Position numbers and translations under genes: made by a program. A stretch of 64,000 bases of DNA from Flavobacteriales bacterium (GTDB lineage: Bacteria; Bacteroidota; Bacteroidia; Flavobacteriales_F; PHOS-HE28), in the NCBI GenBank assembly GCA_016710965.1, contig JADJTW010000031.1, positions 310,001 through 374,000 of the forward strand. Direction: 5' to 3'. The notes beneath the pieces were generated by a model. It did not search any database. It saw only the letters and a program-made list of their open reading frames with translations, and was not told the DNA's origin. Positions 56,295 to 64,000 of this stretch are shown here, one piece after another. The stretch's first letter is position 1. Each line of letters opens with the position of its first letter.

Positions 56295-56332
56295 GGAGAA
56301 TTTATCAACCGCGCATTCCAGCGCACCGCCAA

Positions 56333-57100
56333 TTATTGGGAGCACGCCTGCGTGAGCACGATGAAATCCGCCACGCTCAACTGCTCTGCGCGTTTGCCAG
56401 CGTACTGCTCCGGTATGCGCCCGTTCGTTTCCGGCAAAGCCTTCAGCGCATTGTGCAATGTCTTGCGCCGCTGGTTGAAGGCGGTCTTCACCACGCGGGC
56501 GAAGAGCGCTTCATTGCAGGTGAGCGACGTAACGGTATTGCGCTTCATGCGGATGACGGCGCTGCGCACCTTCGGCGGTGGAATGAAGGAATCCGGCTCT
56601 ACCACGAAGAGCATTTCCATGGAATACCACGCTTGCGCGAGCACGCTGCTGATGCCGTAGGTCTTGCTGCCCGGCCCGGCACAAAGGCGGTCGGCGACTT
56701 CCTTTTGGAACATGCCTACCAGTTCGGTGAACCGATCCCGGTGCTCCAGCACTTTGAAGACGATTTGTGTGCTGATGTTGTAAGGGAAGTTGCCGATCAC
56801 CGCGATGGGGCCATCGGTGATCCGGTCGGGTTCCACGCGCAGGAAATCGCGCTGTACGACCTTCAAGCCCGGCCAGGTGACAGCGAGGTGCGCGATCGAT
56901 TCCGTATCCACTTCGAAGCAGGTGAGGTCGAATTCCGTACGGGCCATCAAGTGCTTTGTTAGTGCACCGCTGCCCGGACCGACTTCCACCACATGCTTGT
57001 AACCGCCATGGCCGGTGAGGCTCTCAGCGATGCGCTGCGCGATGCCGTCCTCCTTCAGGAAGTGCTGGCCGAGATGCTTCTTGGCCCGGACCCCGTTCAT
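56333..57100 (-). CDS. rsmA: 16S rRNA (adenine(1518)-N(6)/adenine(1519)-N(6))-dimethyltransferase
   Basis: A 255-residue SAM-dependent enzyme that dimethylates two adjacent adenines near the 3' end of 16S rRNA. Motifs are KHLGQHFLKE, VVEVGPGSGALTKHL and the catalytic NFPYNIST. It is the last gene of an overlapping chain that begins with serS; its ATG overlaps the DUF4286 stop by four bases. Confidence 0.96.
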   Translation of the reverse strand: MNGVRAKKHLGQHFLKEDGIAQRIAESLTGHGGYKHVVEVGPGSGALTKHLMARTEFDLTCFEVDTESIAHLAVTWPGLKVVQRDFLRVEPDRITDGPIAVIGNFPYNISTQIVFKVLEHRDRFTELVGMFQKEVADRLCAGPGSKTYGISSVLAQAWYSMEMLFVVEPDSFIPPPKVRSAVIRMKRNTVTSLTCNEALFARVVKTAFNQRRKTLHNALKALPETNGRIPEQYAGKRAEQLSVADFIVLTQACSQ

Positions 57101-57405
57101 ACAGGATGCACCACTTGCAGCAAGGTGCGGAAGGCGACGAAGCGGCCGCCATATCGCTCCTGCGTTTTGGCCTGCAGCCGGAGCGCATGCCCGTCCCGGT
57201 AGCGCTCGTAGTGGGCCATGTCGGGGGCGGTGTACTGGATGGCGTAGGTGATCCCGCCATCATCATCGGCGAGCACCTTCATCATGCGGCTGTCGGTGAA
57301 GAGGCCCGTGCTCATCACCTCGGGAATATGCTCGTCCTTCATCCAAGTGAGCCACTCGTCATGCGCATCGGCGTCGATGCTGATGGTGACGTTGTAGACG
57401 ATCAT
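57097..57405 (-). CDS. DUF4286 family protein
   Basis: A 102-residue ferredoxin-like dimeric alpha/beta-barrel-type protein with the family opening MIVYNVTISIDADAHDEWL and the later AIQYTAPDMAHYERY. DUF4286 is a Bacteroidota family of unknown function that is often found just upstream of rsmA, as here. It overlaps both neighbours by four bases. Confidence 0.88.
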   Translation of the reverse strand: MIVYNVTISIDADAHDEWLTWMKDEHIPEVMSTGLFTDSRMMKVLADDDGGITYAIQYTAPDMAHYERYRDGHALRLQAKTQERYGGRFVAFRTLLQVVHPV

Positions 57406-59255
57406 GGCTGCGGGGTGGGTGGTGTCGGCTCTGCGGGTGCCTCCAGCTTGTCGCCGCGAAGGAAGCGGAACCGTTCACGCGCCTCGGGCACGAAGATGCT
57501 GCCGGTCTGCTCAAAGAGGAGCTTTTCGTAGTACGCTTTCGCCTTCTCCTTGTCGTTCAGCGGCCCTTCGTACAATCGGCCCAGGTCCATGAGCGCGTTG
57601 TCCACGAGGATATCCAGCGGGTAAAGCTCCAGTACCTTCTCCAGGAAGGCCGCGGCTTCGGCGTACTGGTGGCGGGCGCGCGCAATGCGGAACCGCTCGT
57701 ACAGCACGTCGTCGCCGAGGCTGTGCATGGGGAATTGCTCGCTGAGCGAGTCCAGCGTGAGCAGGGAACGGTCGTAGAGGTGCTGCACGCGCAACAATTC
57801 TGCGCGCGCGAAGAAGGAGAGGGGCACGGCGTTGCTGTCGAGGCCCAGGTTGTCGGTGATACGCAGCGAAAGCTCCATGGCGTCGTTGGCGATGAGCTTG
57901 CTGGTGCTTGCCTTGAGCACTTGCAATTGCGCCTGCGCCCAGAGGAAGTCGCCGGCATAGAAGCTCACTTTGGCATTGCGCAGGCGCGCTTCGTGGCCGA
58001 GCACATCGTACTTGAAGTCAAGGTCGACCTGCGAGTAGAGCAATGATGCTTCCCAGATCTCGCCGCCAAGGAGGTACACATCGCCCAGGTCGAGCTTCAA
58101 TTGCGCCTGCGATTTGACTTCGATTCCGGGCATGTAGATCCCCTCTTCGAGCAGCGCAGCCGCTTCGGCGCCCTGGTCCAGGTAATAGGCCTGCAGGTGC
58201 GCGCGGTCGCGCAACAGCTCCAAGGTGGTGCGGTTGAGGCCCAGTTCGGAAATGGTGTTGGCCATGCGCGTGTCAAGCTCGGTCATATCAGCCTGCACGG
58301 GCTCTGCTGCTTCGGTAAGCTGCAGGTAACGTGTGCGCACTGAGCCGATGCGCGCCATGAGGTAGTTGCCGTCGTTGCGCCCCAGCGACACCACATAGTC
58401 GTAGCACTTGAAGGCCGTTGCGTGGTCCTTGTTGTCCTGCGCGATACGTGCGAGCTCCATCAGTCGCGCTCCGCCCTCATCGCCGCGCTTGTCCAGCGCC
58501 TTGCTTTGGATGAAAGCCGCAGAGAGGTCCTTCTGCTGGATGTACATCCAGATGAGCATCTCCTGGAAGATGGTGCGCGAGGGGTCGCGCTGGATGCGGC
58601 GCAGGAGTTCGGTGCGGAGCACCTCGGAACGGTTGTCGGCCACTTCGAAATCGAGGTAGCGCGAGAGCGAGTTCTGCACCGATTGCAGGTAGGCATCGTT
58701 CTGAGCGATGAGGTCCATGTAGGCGTTCACCATGCGTGGCACATCGCCTTTCATGGCGTACAGATTGGCGATCTCGAAATGGAAGCCGACGGCATCGCCC
58801 ATCATCTTCTGCCCGCGCTCATATGCTTGCAGCGCCAGGTCCAGTTCATCGATCCGCGTGAAGTTGTTGGCCACCGACCGGATGCTGTTCTGCTCGGGCC
58901 GCATCATGCGCAATGCCTTCTCGAATTCCTTCTGCGCCTTGTCCGTGTCGCCTGCCATGCGGTGGAGGCTTCCCATGTCGATGGCGTAGCGCGGGTCATC
59001 GGCATTGCGGCGCATGCGGTCCTTCACCAGCTTCTGCGCTCCTTCCACGTCCTGCAGGCCTATGTGGCTCTTCAGCAGTTGCTCATAGTAGTAGTCGGTG
59101 GGCTGCTGCTTGTACAGCTTCTCATAGTAGAGGATCGCCTTGTCGTACTCGCCTTGCTGGAAGTACTGGGCGGCCAATTGCTCGTCCATGCCGGGCTGTG
59201 CGCGCAGAACGGCCGCAAGGAGCAACAAGAGGGCGAGTAACAGATGGCGCATCAT
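57402..59255 (-). CDS. Periplasmic TPR protein
   Basis: A 617-residue protein with a signal peptide (LLALLLLLAAVLRAQ) and numerous tetratricopeptide-like helical pairs across its whole length (e.g. AAQYFQQGEYDKAILYYEKL, then AQKEFEKALRMM and KAKAYYEKLLFEQTG near the end), closing with a Pro-rich tail. It is probably a protein-protein interaction scaffold in the periplasm. Two adjacent ATGs (59255 and 59252) overlap the stop of the upstream lipoprotein gene. The frame is open upstream only by chance through a frameshifted neighbour. Confidence 0.88.
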   Translation of the reverse strand: MMRHLLLALLLLLAAVLRAQPGMDEQLAAQYFQQGEYDKAILYYEKLYKQQPTDYYYEQLLKSHIGLQDVEGAQKLVKDRMRRNADDPRYAIDMGSLHRMAGDTDKAQKEFEKALRMMRPEQNSIRSVANNFTRIDELDLALQAYERGQKMMGDAVGFHFEIANLYAMKGDVPRMVNAYMDLIAQNDAYLQSVQNSLSRYLDFEVADNRSEVLRTELLRRIQRDPSRTIFQEMLIWMYIQQKDLSAAFIQSKALDKRGDEGGARLMELARIAQDNKDHATAFKCYDYVVSLGRNDGNYLMARIGSVRTRYLQLTEAAEPVQADMTELDTRMANTISELGLNRTTLELLRDRAHLQAYYLDQGAEAAALLEEGIYMPGIEVKSQAQLKLDLGDVYLLGGEIWEASLLYSQVDLDFKYDVLGHEARLRNAKVSFYAGDFLWAQAQLQVLKASTSKLIANDAMELSLRITDNLGLDSNAVPLSFFARAELLRVQHLYDRSLLTLDSLSEQFPMHSLGDDVLYERFRIARARHQYAEAAAFLEKVLELYPLDILVDNALMDLGRLYEGPLNDKEKAKAYYEKLLFEQTGSIFVPEARERFRFLRGDKLEAPAEPTPPTPQP

Positions 59256-59810
59256 GGGATGCCTGGCGTATTCGTGTCGGCGAGGAGCACGGCCACAGAG
59301 TCCCTGCGGTCCCATGCCTGCTGCACCAATTTGTAATTGTCTATCACGCGATGCACCGCATCGATCAGGCCGGTATGCTGCTGTTGCTCGGTGGCGATGA
59401 GAGCCGCAGCGCTCTTCGGCGCTATGGCACCAGCGGTGAGGTCGTTGCGCAGAAGTCGGAGGCGCTCGCTCGCACTGCCGATGTCCGCCAGGACGCGCTC
59501 GTGGTCGGTGCCCATCGTTCCGGCAGCGCGCAGGACGATGTATTGGGAACCGAGGGCCAATGCCGCCGGGCGATCGAAGCGTATCGTCGAAGCGGGCGGC
59601 GAATCCGGCCTGTTGCTCGTTCAAGAGCGAATCGCTGCGGAGGTAGCGGTTGCGATCGAGCTCGTTCAGCGTGAGCAGGGCGGCATCGGTCACGGAGATC
59701 AGTTGGTCCACGGCGGTGAGCTGCGCGGGATCGGGGGCCTGGCCGCAGGCTGTCCAAAGCGCGCAGGTGGCGAACGCTGCGATCGGGAGCGTGCGTATGC
59801 CCAGGGTCAT
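59252..59810 (-). pseudogene. Lipoprotein gene with an internal frameshift
   Basis: The N-terminal half (ATG 59810; leader ending with the lipobox LWTAC, then GQAPDPAQLTAVDQL and RFDDTLRSPG) and the C-terminal half (LALGSQYIVLRAAG to the stop at 59254-59252) are in different frames. Removing one base in the GCCGCC tract near 59562-59568 joins them into about 185 helical residues. It is a single-base insertion or a consensus error. The four-base overlap with serS at one end and the stop/start overlap with the TPR gene at the other show that the whole gene was once intact. Function unknown. Confidence 0.75.
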
Positions 59811-61081
59811 TTGGTGATGAGGGTGAAACCCGTGTAGGGTTGCAGCGCCTTCGGTATGCGTATGCCGTCCGGACCCTGATTGTTCTCGATCAGCGCGGCT
59901 ACGATCCGTGCCAATGCGAGCGCGCTCCCGTTGAGCGTGTGCGCCAGCCGGGGCTTCTTGTCCTCGCCGCGATAGCGCAGCTTCAGCCGGTTCGTTTGGA
60001 AGGTCTCGAAGTTGCTGATGCTGCTCACTTCGAGCCAGCGTTGCTGCGCCGCGCTGAATACTTCCATGTCGTAGGTCATGGCGCTGGAGAAGCCCATGTC
60101 GCCGCCGCAAAGCAGCAATTGCCGGTAGGGGAGCTCAAGCGCGCGCAGGAGCCCCTTCACATGCTCCACCATCTCCTCCAACGCGGCGTAGCTGTTCTCC
60201 GGTTTCTCCACGCGCACGATCTCCACTTTGTCGAACTGGTGTACGCGGTTGAGGCCACGCACATGGGCGCCGTAGCTCCCCGCTTCGCGACGGAAGCACG
60301 GGGTGTAGCCCACGTTCTTGATGGGCAGCTTGTCTGCGTCGATGATCTCGTCCCGGTAGAGATTCGTGATCGGTACTTCGGCCGTGGGTATCAGATAAAG
60401 GTCGTCCACTGTGGCGTGGTACATCTGGCCCTCCTTGTCGGGCAGTTGTCCGGTGGCGAAGGCGCTTGCGGCGTTCACCATGTGCGGCGGGATGATCTCG
60501 CGGTATCCCGCTTCGGTGGCCTTATCGAGGAAGAAAGCGATCAATGCGCGTTGGAGACGTGCTCCCTGGCCGCTGTACACCGGAAAACCAGCGCCGGTCA
60601 GCTTCACCCCCAGGTCCATGTGCAGGAAGCCGTATTCCTCACCCAGTTCCCAGTGCGGTTTGGCGTTGGGTCCTAGTTCGGGGATGGCGCCTTCCTGCAT
60701 CACTACAGTGTTCTCCTCAGGTGTGCTGCCAGGAGGCACTTTGGCGTTGGGTGCGTTCGGTATGGTAACGAGGTGGTCCTGGAGCGACTTCTCCGAGGCC
60801 TCAAGTCTCTCCTTCAACCGAGCGATGCCGTCCTTGAGCGCCGCGCTCTTGGCTTTGGCCGCTTCGGCTTCCTCCTTTTTACCACCCTTCATCAATTCTC
60901 CAACGGAGCGGCTCAGCGCGTTCAATTCGGCCTGCGTGCCGTCCAGTTCGGTCTGGGTGCTCCTGCGCACGCCATCCAATTCGATCGCGTGTTCGATGAG
61001 GCCCTTCGCATCGATGTTGCGCTTTGCCAGTCGCGCTTCGGTCTCGTCACGGTGCTCTCGCAGGAATGTCAATTCAAGCAT
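59807..61081 (-). CDS. serS: Serine--tRNA ligase
   Basis: A 424-residue class II synthetase that charges tRNA-Ser and tRNA-Sec. The N-terminal long coiled-coil arm (about 25-105) contacts the tRNA variable loop; the catalytic core has motif 2 with FETFQTNRLKLRYR (core TNRLKLRYRGED) and motif 3 near HTLNGSALALARIVAALIEN, seen here as NGSALALAR. It starts the overlapping operon and has its own promoter. Confidence 0.97.
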   Translation of the reverse strand: MLELTFLREHRDETEARLAKRNIDAKGLIEHAIELDGVRRSTQTELDGTQAELNALSRSVGELMKGGKKEEAEAAKAKSAALKDGIARLKERLEASEKSLQDHLVTIPNAPNAKVPPGSTPEENTVVMQEGAIPELGPNAKPHWELGEEYGFLHMDLGVKLTGAGFPVYSGQGARLQRALIAFFLDKATEAGYREIIPPHMVNAASAFATGQLPDKEGQMYHATVDDLYLIPTAEVPITNLYRDEIIDADKLPIKNVGYTPCFRREAGSYGAHVRGLNRVHQFDKVEIVRVEKPENSYAALEEMVEHVKGLLRALELPYRQLLLCGGDMGFSSAMTYDMEVFSAAQQRWLEVSSISNFETFQTNRLKLRYRGEDKKPRLAHTLNGSALALARIVAALIENNQGPDGIRIPKALQPYTGFTLITK

Positions 61082-61097
61082 TGGTTCAGTATCGGTC

Positions 61098-61105
61098 CAA
61101 AGGTA
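61098..61105 (-). promoter_or_regulatory. -7 box for the serS operon
   Basis: TACCTTTG on the minus strand is a perfect -7 match, 16 bases before the ATG at 61081. The position 19 bases upstream reads CCTG, a poor -33 element. Confidence 0.5.
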
Positions 61106-61162
61106 GCCGGAGGGCTGCGGAACGCAGGGTCGTTGCGCCTGGCGCCAGGGTCATGTAATGCA

Positions 61163-61195
61163 GAACCCCGCCTGCTGCGAACAGCGGCGGGGTTC
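61163..61195 (-). terminator. Terminator after rpmA
   Basis: GAACCCCGCC (61163-61172) pairs with GGCGGGGTTC (61186-61195) and, inside it, GCTG pairs with CAGC around CGAA, with one bulged T. The 14-base-pair stem lies 18 bases past the rpmA stop and upstream of the serS promoter. Confidence 0.8.
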
Positions 61196-61212
61196 GTAGC
61201 GACAGGTGCTTC

Positions 61213-61479
61213 TTAGTTGGCGGACTCTTCCGGAACAACGCTCACCCAGCTGCGCTCATCGCGCTTGGTCTGGAACTTCACGGTTCCATCGATGAGAGCG
61301 AACAGGGTATGGTCCACACCGATGCCCACGTTGCGGCCGGGATGGTGCTTGGTGCCCCGCTGGCGCACGATGATGTTGCCTGCGGTGACCTTGCTGCCGC
61401 CGAAGATCTTCACGCCGAGCCGTTTCGAGTGCGACTCGCGTCCGTTCTGGGTACTGCCTTCACCTTTCTTGTGTGCCAT
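61213..61479 (-). CDS. rpmA: 50S ribosomal protein L27
   Basis: An 88-residue ribosomal protein with the standard N-terminus [20 protein letters not shown] and [13 protein letters not shown], noted by [13 protein letters not shown]. The flexible N-terminal tail reaches the peptidyl-transferase centre. It is the second gene of rplU-rpmA, 55 bases after rplU. Confidence 0.97.
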   Translation of the reverse strand: MAHKKGEGSTQNGRESHSKRLGVKIFGGSKVTAGNIIVRQRGTKHHPGRNVGIGVDHTLFALIDGTVKFQTKRDERSWVSVVPEESAN

Positions 61480-61534
61480 GGCGTTGGGGGCTTGTCTTTC
61501 CGGGCTTCAGCCGGAATCGCGTTGATCCTTAGGG

Positions 61535-62029
61535 TTACTTCTTCTTGGGTGCTGCTTTCTTAGCCGGAGCGGCCTTTTTCGCAGCAGCCTTCTTGGCAGG
61601 CTTGGCCGAGGCTGTTTCAGCCTTCGGGGCTGCAGCCTTCTTCACCTTCTTGGGCTCCTCTGCAACCACGGCCTTGGCCTTGGGCGCACTGCTCTTGCTG
61701 GCGTCGAATTTCTCGCCCTTGCCCAGGATCGCCTCGATCCACAGCTCGGTCAGGTACTGGCGATGGCCGTTCAGCTTCTGGTAGCCTTTGCGGCGCTTCT
61801 TCTTGAAGACCAGGACCTTGTCGCCCTTGCCGTGGCTGAGCACCTTGGCCGCGATACGGAAGCCGTCCACCGTGGGGGTGCCCACGCTGATCGTCTTGCC
61901 GTCGCTCACGAGCAGCACTTTGTCCAGTTCCACATGCTTGCCCTCCTCGGCTTCGAGGCGATGCACTTTCAGCTTCTTGGACTTCTCGACCTTGTATTGC
62001 TGGCCGGCGATATCGACAATGGCGTACAT
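61535..62029 (-). CDS. rplU: 50S ribosomal protein L21 with Lys/Ala-rich extension
   Basis: A 164-residue L21. The first 103 residues are the normal beta-barrel domain (MYAIVDIAGQQYKVEKSKK, KRRKGYQKLNGHRQYLTEL core). The rest, from about residue 110, is a low-complexity tail of Lys, Ala and Pro repeats (KPAKKAAAKKAAPAKKAAPKK), about 55 residues longer than the E. coli protein. Similar tails occur in Bacteroidota and likely contact rRNA. The promoter is well defined. Confidence 0.95.
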   Translation of the reverse strand: MYAIVDIAGQQYKVEKSKKLKVHRLEAEEGKHVELDKVLLVSDGKTISVGTPTVDGFRIAAKVLSHGKGDKVLVFKKKRRKGYQKLNGHRQYLTELWIEAILGKGEKFDASKSSAPKAKAVVAEEPKKVKKAAAPKAETASAKPAKKAAAKKAAPAKKAAPKKK

Positions 62030-62052
62030 GGGGCTATCCGGAAAATGGGCTG

Positions 62053-62083
62053 CGAAAGTAGGGCGATCTTCCGATCCGGCAAA
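62053..62083 (-). promoter_or_regulatory. Promoter for rplU-rpmA
   Basis: On the minus strand TTTG (62083-62080), exactly 19 bases, then TACTTTCG (62060-62053), 23 bases before the rplU ATG. The boxes and spacing are the same as those of the atpD promoter. Confidence 0.8.
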
Positions 62084-62118
62084 CGGTCGAATGGAAAGGG
62101 CGCTTGGAGCAGATGGGA

Positions 62119-63414
62119 CTAGCCCAGCTTGAAGGCCTTCCTAACGGCGTCCTTGGCGTTCAATTCCTCCCAAGGGAAGAGCTTCACCTTCACTGTGGCT
62201 TTCTGGCCGGCGTTCTCGAACTTCTTCGTGACCGTTTGGCACTTGCGACCCATGTGGCCGTAGCTCGCGGTCTCGCTGTAGATCGGGGTGCGGAGGGCGA
62301 AGCGCTTCTCGATGAAGTACGGACGCATGTCGAACTCAGGCATGGCCGCGATGGTCTTCGCTATCTGGCCGTCGTTCATCTTCACCTTGCTGGTGCCATA
62401 GGTGTTCACGTAGAAGCCGACCGGTTGGGCCACGCCGATCGCATAGGCCACTTGCACCAGTACTTCGTCGCATACTCCGGAAGCCACCAAATGTTTGGCA
62501 ACGTGACGCGCTGCATAGGCCGCACTACGGTCCACCTTGCTGGGGTCCTTGCCGCTGAAGGCTCCGCCGCCGTGCGCACCCTTGCCACCGTAGGTGTCCA
62601 CGATGATCTTGCGGCCGGTGAGGCCGGTATCGCCATGTGGACCACCGATGACGAAGGTGCCTGTGGGGTTGATGTGGTACTGGATGTTGCGACCGAACAG
62701 TGCCTGCGTACGCTTCGGCAGTTTGGCCAATACCCGCGGCATGAGGATGCCGATGATATCCTTCTTGATCCGTGCAAGCATTGCATCGTCTGCAGCTTTT
62801 TTTGCCGCTTTGCTCGCATCCTTGGGTTTGACAAAATCGTCGTGTTGGGTGCTCACCACGATCGCGTCGATCCTCTTCGGCGTGTTGTCATCGTTGTATT
62901 CGATCGTCACTTGGCTCTTGGCGTCAGGGCGCAGGTAGGTCATCTCCTTGCCTTCGCGACGGATGGCGGCCAGTTCACGCAACAGCATGTGGCTGAGCTC
63001 GAGCGGTAACGGCATGTAGTTGTCCGTGTCGCGGCAGGCGTAGCCGAACATCATGCCCTGGTCACCGGCACCTTGCTCTTCGGCCTTCTTGCGCTCCACA
63101 CCCTGGTTGATGTTCGGGCTTTGCTCGTGGATCGCGCTGAGCACACCGCAACTATGCGCCTCGAACATGTATTCGCTCTTGGTGTATCCGATGCGCTCGA
63201 TCACATCGCGCGCTATCTGTTGCACATCGAGGTAGGCCTTGCTCTTCACTTCACCGGCAAGGATGACTTGCCCAGTAGTCACCAGCGTTTCACAGGCGAC
63301 CTTGCTGCTCGGGTCGAAGGCGAGGAAGTGGTCGATGAGGGCATCGCTGATCTGGTCGGCGACCTTGTCCGGGTGGCCTTCGCTGACGGATTCGGAAGTG
63401 AAGAGGTAGGGCAT
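62119..63414 (-). CDS. metK: S-adenosylmethionine synthase
   Basis: A 431-residue enzyme that makes SAM from methionine and ATP. It starts [20 protein letters not shown], contains the methionine/ATP loops [12 protein letters not shown] and [18 protein letters not shown], and the glycine-rich [19 protein letters not shown] 63414 is the family start; the frame is open to 63957 but upstream it is a shadow of another gene. An insertion of about 30 residues ([17 protein letters not shown]) is typical of Bacteroidota MetK. Confidence 0.96.
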   Translation of the reverse strand: MPYLFTSESVSEGHPDKVADQISDALIDHFLAFDPSSKVACETLVTTGQVILAGEVKSKAYLDVQQIARDVIERIGYTKSEYMFEAHSCGVLSAIHEQSPNINQGVERKKAEEQGAGDQGMMFGYACRDTDNYMPLPLELSHMLLRELAAIRREGKEMTYLRPDAKSQVTIEYNDDNTPKRIDAIVVSTQHDDFVKPKDASKAAKKAADDAMLARIKKDIIGILMPRVLAKLPKRTQALFGRNIQYHINPTGTFVIGGPHGDTGLTGRKIIVDTYGGKGAHGGGAFSGKDPSKVDRSAAYAARHVAKHLVASGVCDEVLVQVAYAIGVAQPVGFYVNTYGTSKVKMNDGQIAKTIAAMPEFDMRPYFIEKRFALRTPIYSETASYGHMGRKCQTVTKKFENAGQKATVKVKLFPWEELNAKDAVRKAFKLG

Positions 63415-63493
63415 GGATGATCTGTTGCGGGCGGCAAAGGAAGGAGTTTCCTTCGGGAGAAGCGGAGCCTGGGAAGACGGGTCCTTGAATGGA

Positions 63494-64000
63494 TCAGGGA
63501 AGCCCCTCGTACACCCGTGCATAGGTGTTGTCGAAGGTCTTGCGGAAGTGCCTGTCCAGTGTGCGTTGTGCATTCGCATGGCCGCAGTCGGCGGTGTCAA
63601 CGGAATAGCCAAGCAGGACAATGCGGTTGATGGCGGGGCTGGCCCGTGCGGCAACGTGGGGTTCCAGCCAATCCAGGCAGGTGTTGTGGCCCATGAGGTG
63701 CCGATAGAGAGGCTCGGGAAGTTCATTGCACCACACCAAGGGGAAATAGTTCTGGTCGCACTCGTAGTTCTCAAGCACGGTGATCCTTCGCTGCGCGGCG
63801 AGCAATGAGCCAACATGCCCCAGCAGCCAATTGCCTTCTGTAACGATCGGCAGTACGACGGAGCCCTCGGGAATCGAATCCGCAGCCTCGAGCACCTTGG
63901 TTTGCACCTCGGCCAGGGCACCGGCCCGTTCGCCGATGTAGTGCTGACGCAAGCCATGCACGATGAGCAGCGCTACGATGGGTGGAAGCCGTAGCCATAC
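63494..64000 (-). CDS. C-terminal part of a membrane protein (5' end outside window)
   Basis: The frame is open to the window edge, so the N-terminus is missing. The visible 168 residues begin with the end of a hydrophobic segment ([13 protein letters not shown]) and continue with a soluble region containing [31 protein letters not shown] and YARVYEGLP. The layout suggests a multi-pass protein with a C-terminal extracytoplasmic domain, such as the glycosyltransferase-39-like group. The family was not identified. Confidence 0.55.
   Translation of the reverse strand, partial: VWLRLPPIVALLIVHGLRQHYIGERAGALAEVQTKVLEAADSIPEGSVVLPIVTEGNWLLGHVGSLLAAQRRITVLENYECDQNYFPLVWCNELPEPLYRHLMGHNTCLDWLEPHVAARASPAINRIVLLGYSVDTADCGHANAQRTLDRHFRKTFDNTYARVYEGLP

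Noticed and set aside
57402..60110. A 902-residue fusion of a lipoprotein leader with the TPR protein
   Set aside because: The long frame arises because the upstream lipoprotein gene is frameshifted into it. The TPR protein has its own signal peptide at 59255.

Overview
The window looks like chromosomal DNA from a GC-rich member of the Bacteroidota, most likely a Flavobacteriales-type lineage. The supporting signs are type IX secretion (T9SS) cargo with C-terminal sorting domains, PorV/PorQ-family and TonB-dependent receptor genes, a bacterial geranylgeranylglyceryl phosphate synthase, separate atpD-atpC with a short epsilon subunit, DUF3127/DUF4286/DUF6090-type genes, and promoters of the Bacteroidota form (TTG or TTTG, about 19 bases, then TAnnTTTG). 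Gene density is high and many neighbours overlap by 1-4 bases. No tRNA, rRNA, CRISPR array, prophage or plasmid origin was recognised, and no gene-free stretch exceeds about 260 bases.

Layout. 1-3.9 kb: end of a DUF3127 gene, a flippase-like/glycosyltransferase pair, ruvC, a HIT protein and greA. 4.0-13.0 kb: a tightly overlapping reverse-strand operon of a 1260-residue TonB-dependent receptor, a 1371-residue secreted protein and a PorV/PorQ-family outer-membrane protein; this is the best candidate for a little-described system. 13.2-20.4 kb: small secreted and Rieske-like lipoproteins, ahcY, GGGP synthase, a TPR-adenylate cyclase and a T9SS cargo. 20.4-23.5 kb: a TPP riboswitch with a hairpin over the Shine-Dalgarno sequence, controlling a TonB receptor that is therefore probably for thiamine, beside a NadR-like ATPase. 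23.6-28.4 kb: a frameshifted T9SS cargo, a lycopene cyclase, a PnuC-type transporter, an LRR protein and ribF. 28.5-30.4 kb: atpDC. 30.5-37.4 kb: a lipoprotein, a DCC protein, mlaEFD, a NatA/NatB-like ABC exporter and a Ppx/GppA phosphatase. 37.4-43.2 kb: a secreted metalloprotease with an unusual duplicated C-terminal motif, a sigma-54-type response regulator without a DNA-binding domain, and DUF5684 and DUF6090 proteins. 43.2-49.9 kb: alaS, an M23 peptidase, a MerR regulator, two FkbM methyltransferases and hldD. 50.0-53.2 kb: a PTPS-like gene with folE, BI-1, fabD and a small membrane protein. 53.3-56.2 kb: an IS3-family element (IS407-like) joining two truncated host genes. 56.3-61.1 kb: a coupled serS - lipoprotein (frameshifted) - TPR - DUF4286 - rsmA operon. 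61.2-64.0 kb: rplU-rpmA, metK and the end of a membrane protein.

Themes are cell-envelope biology (TonB uptake, T9SS export, Mla lipid transport, surface glycan functions) mixed with housekeeping. Two host genes carry single frameshifts that could be real decay or consensus errors. Four intergenic inverted repeats lie between 35 and 52 kb, two of them copies of one sequence family.
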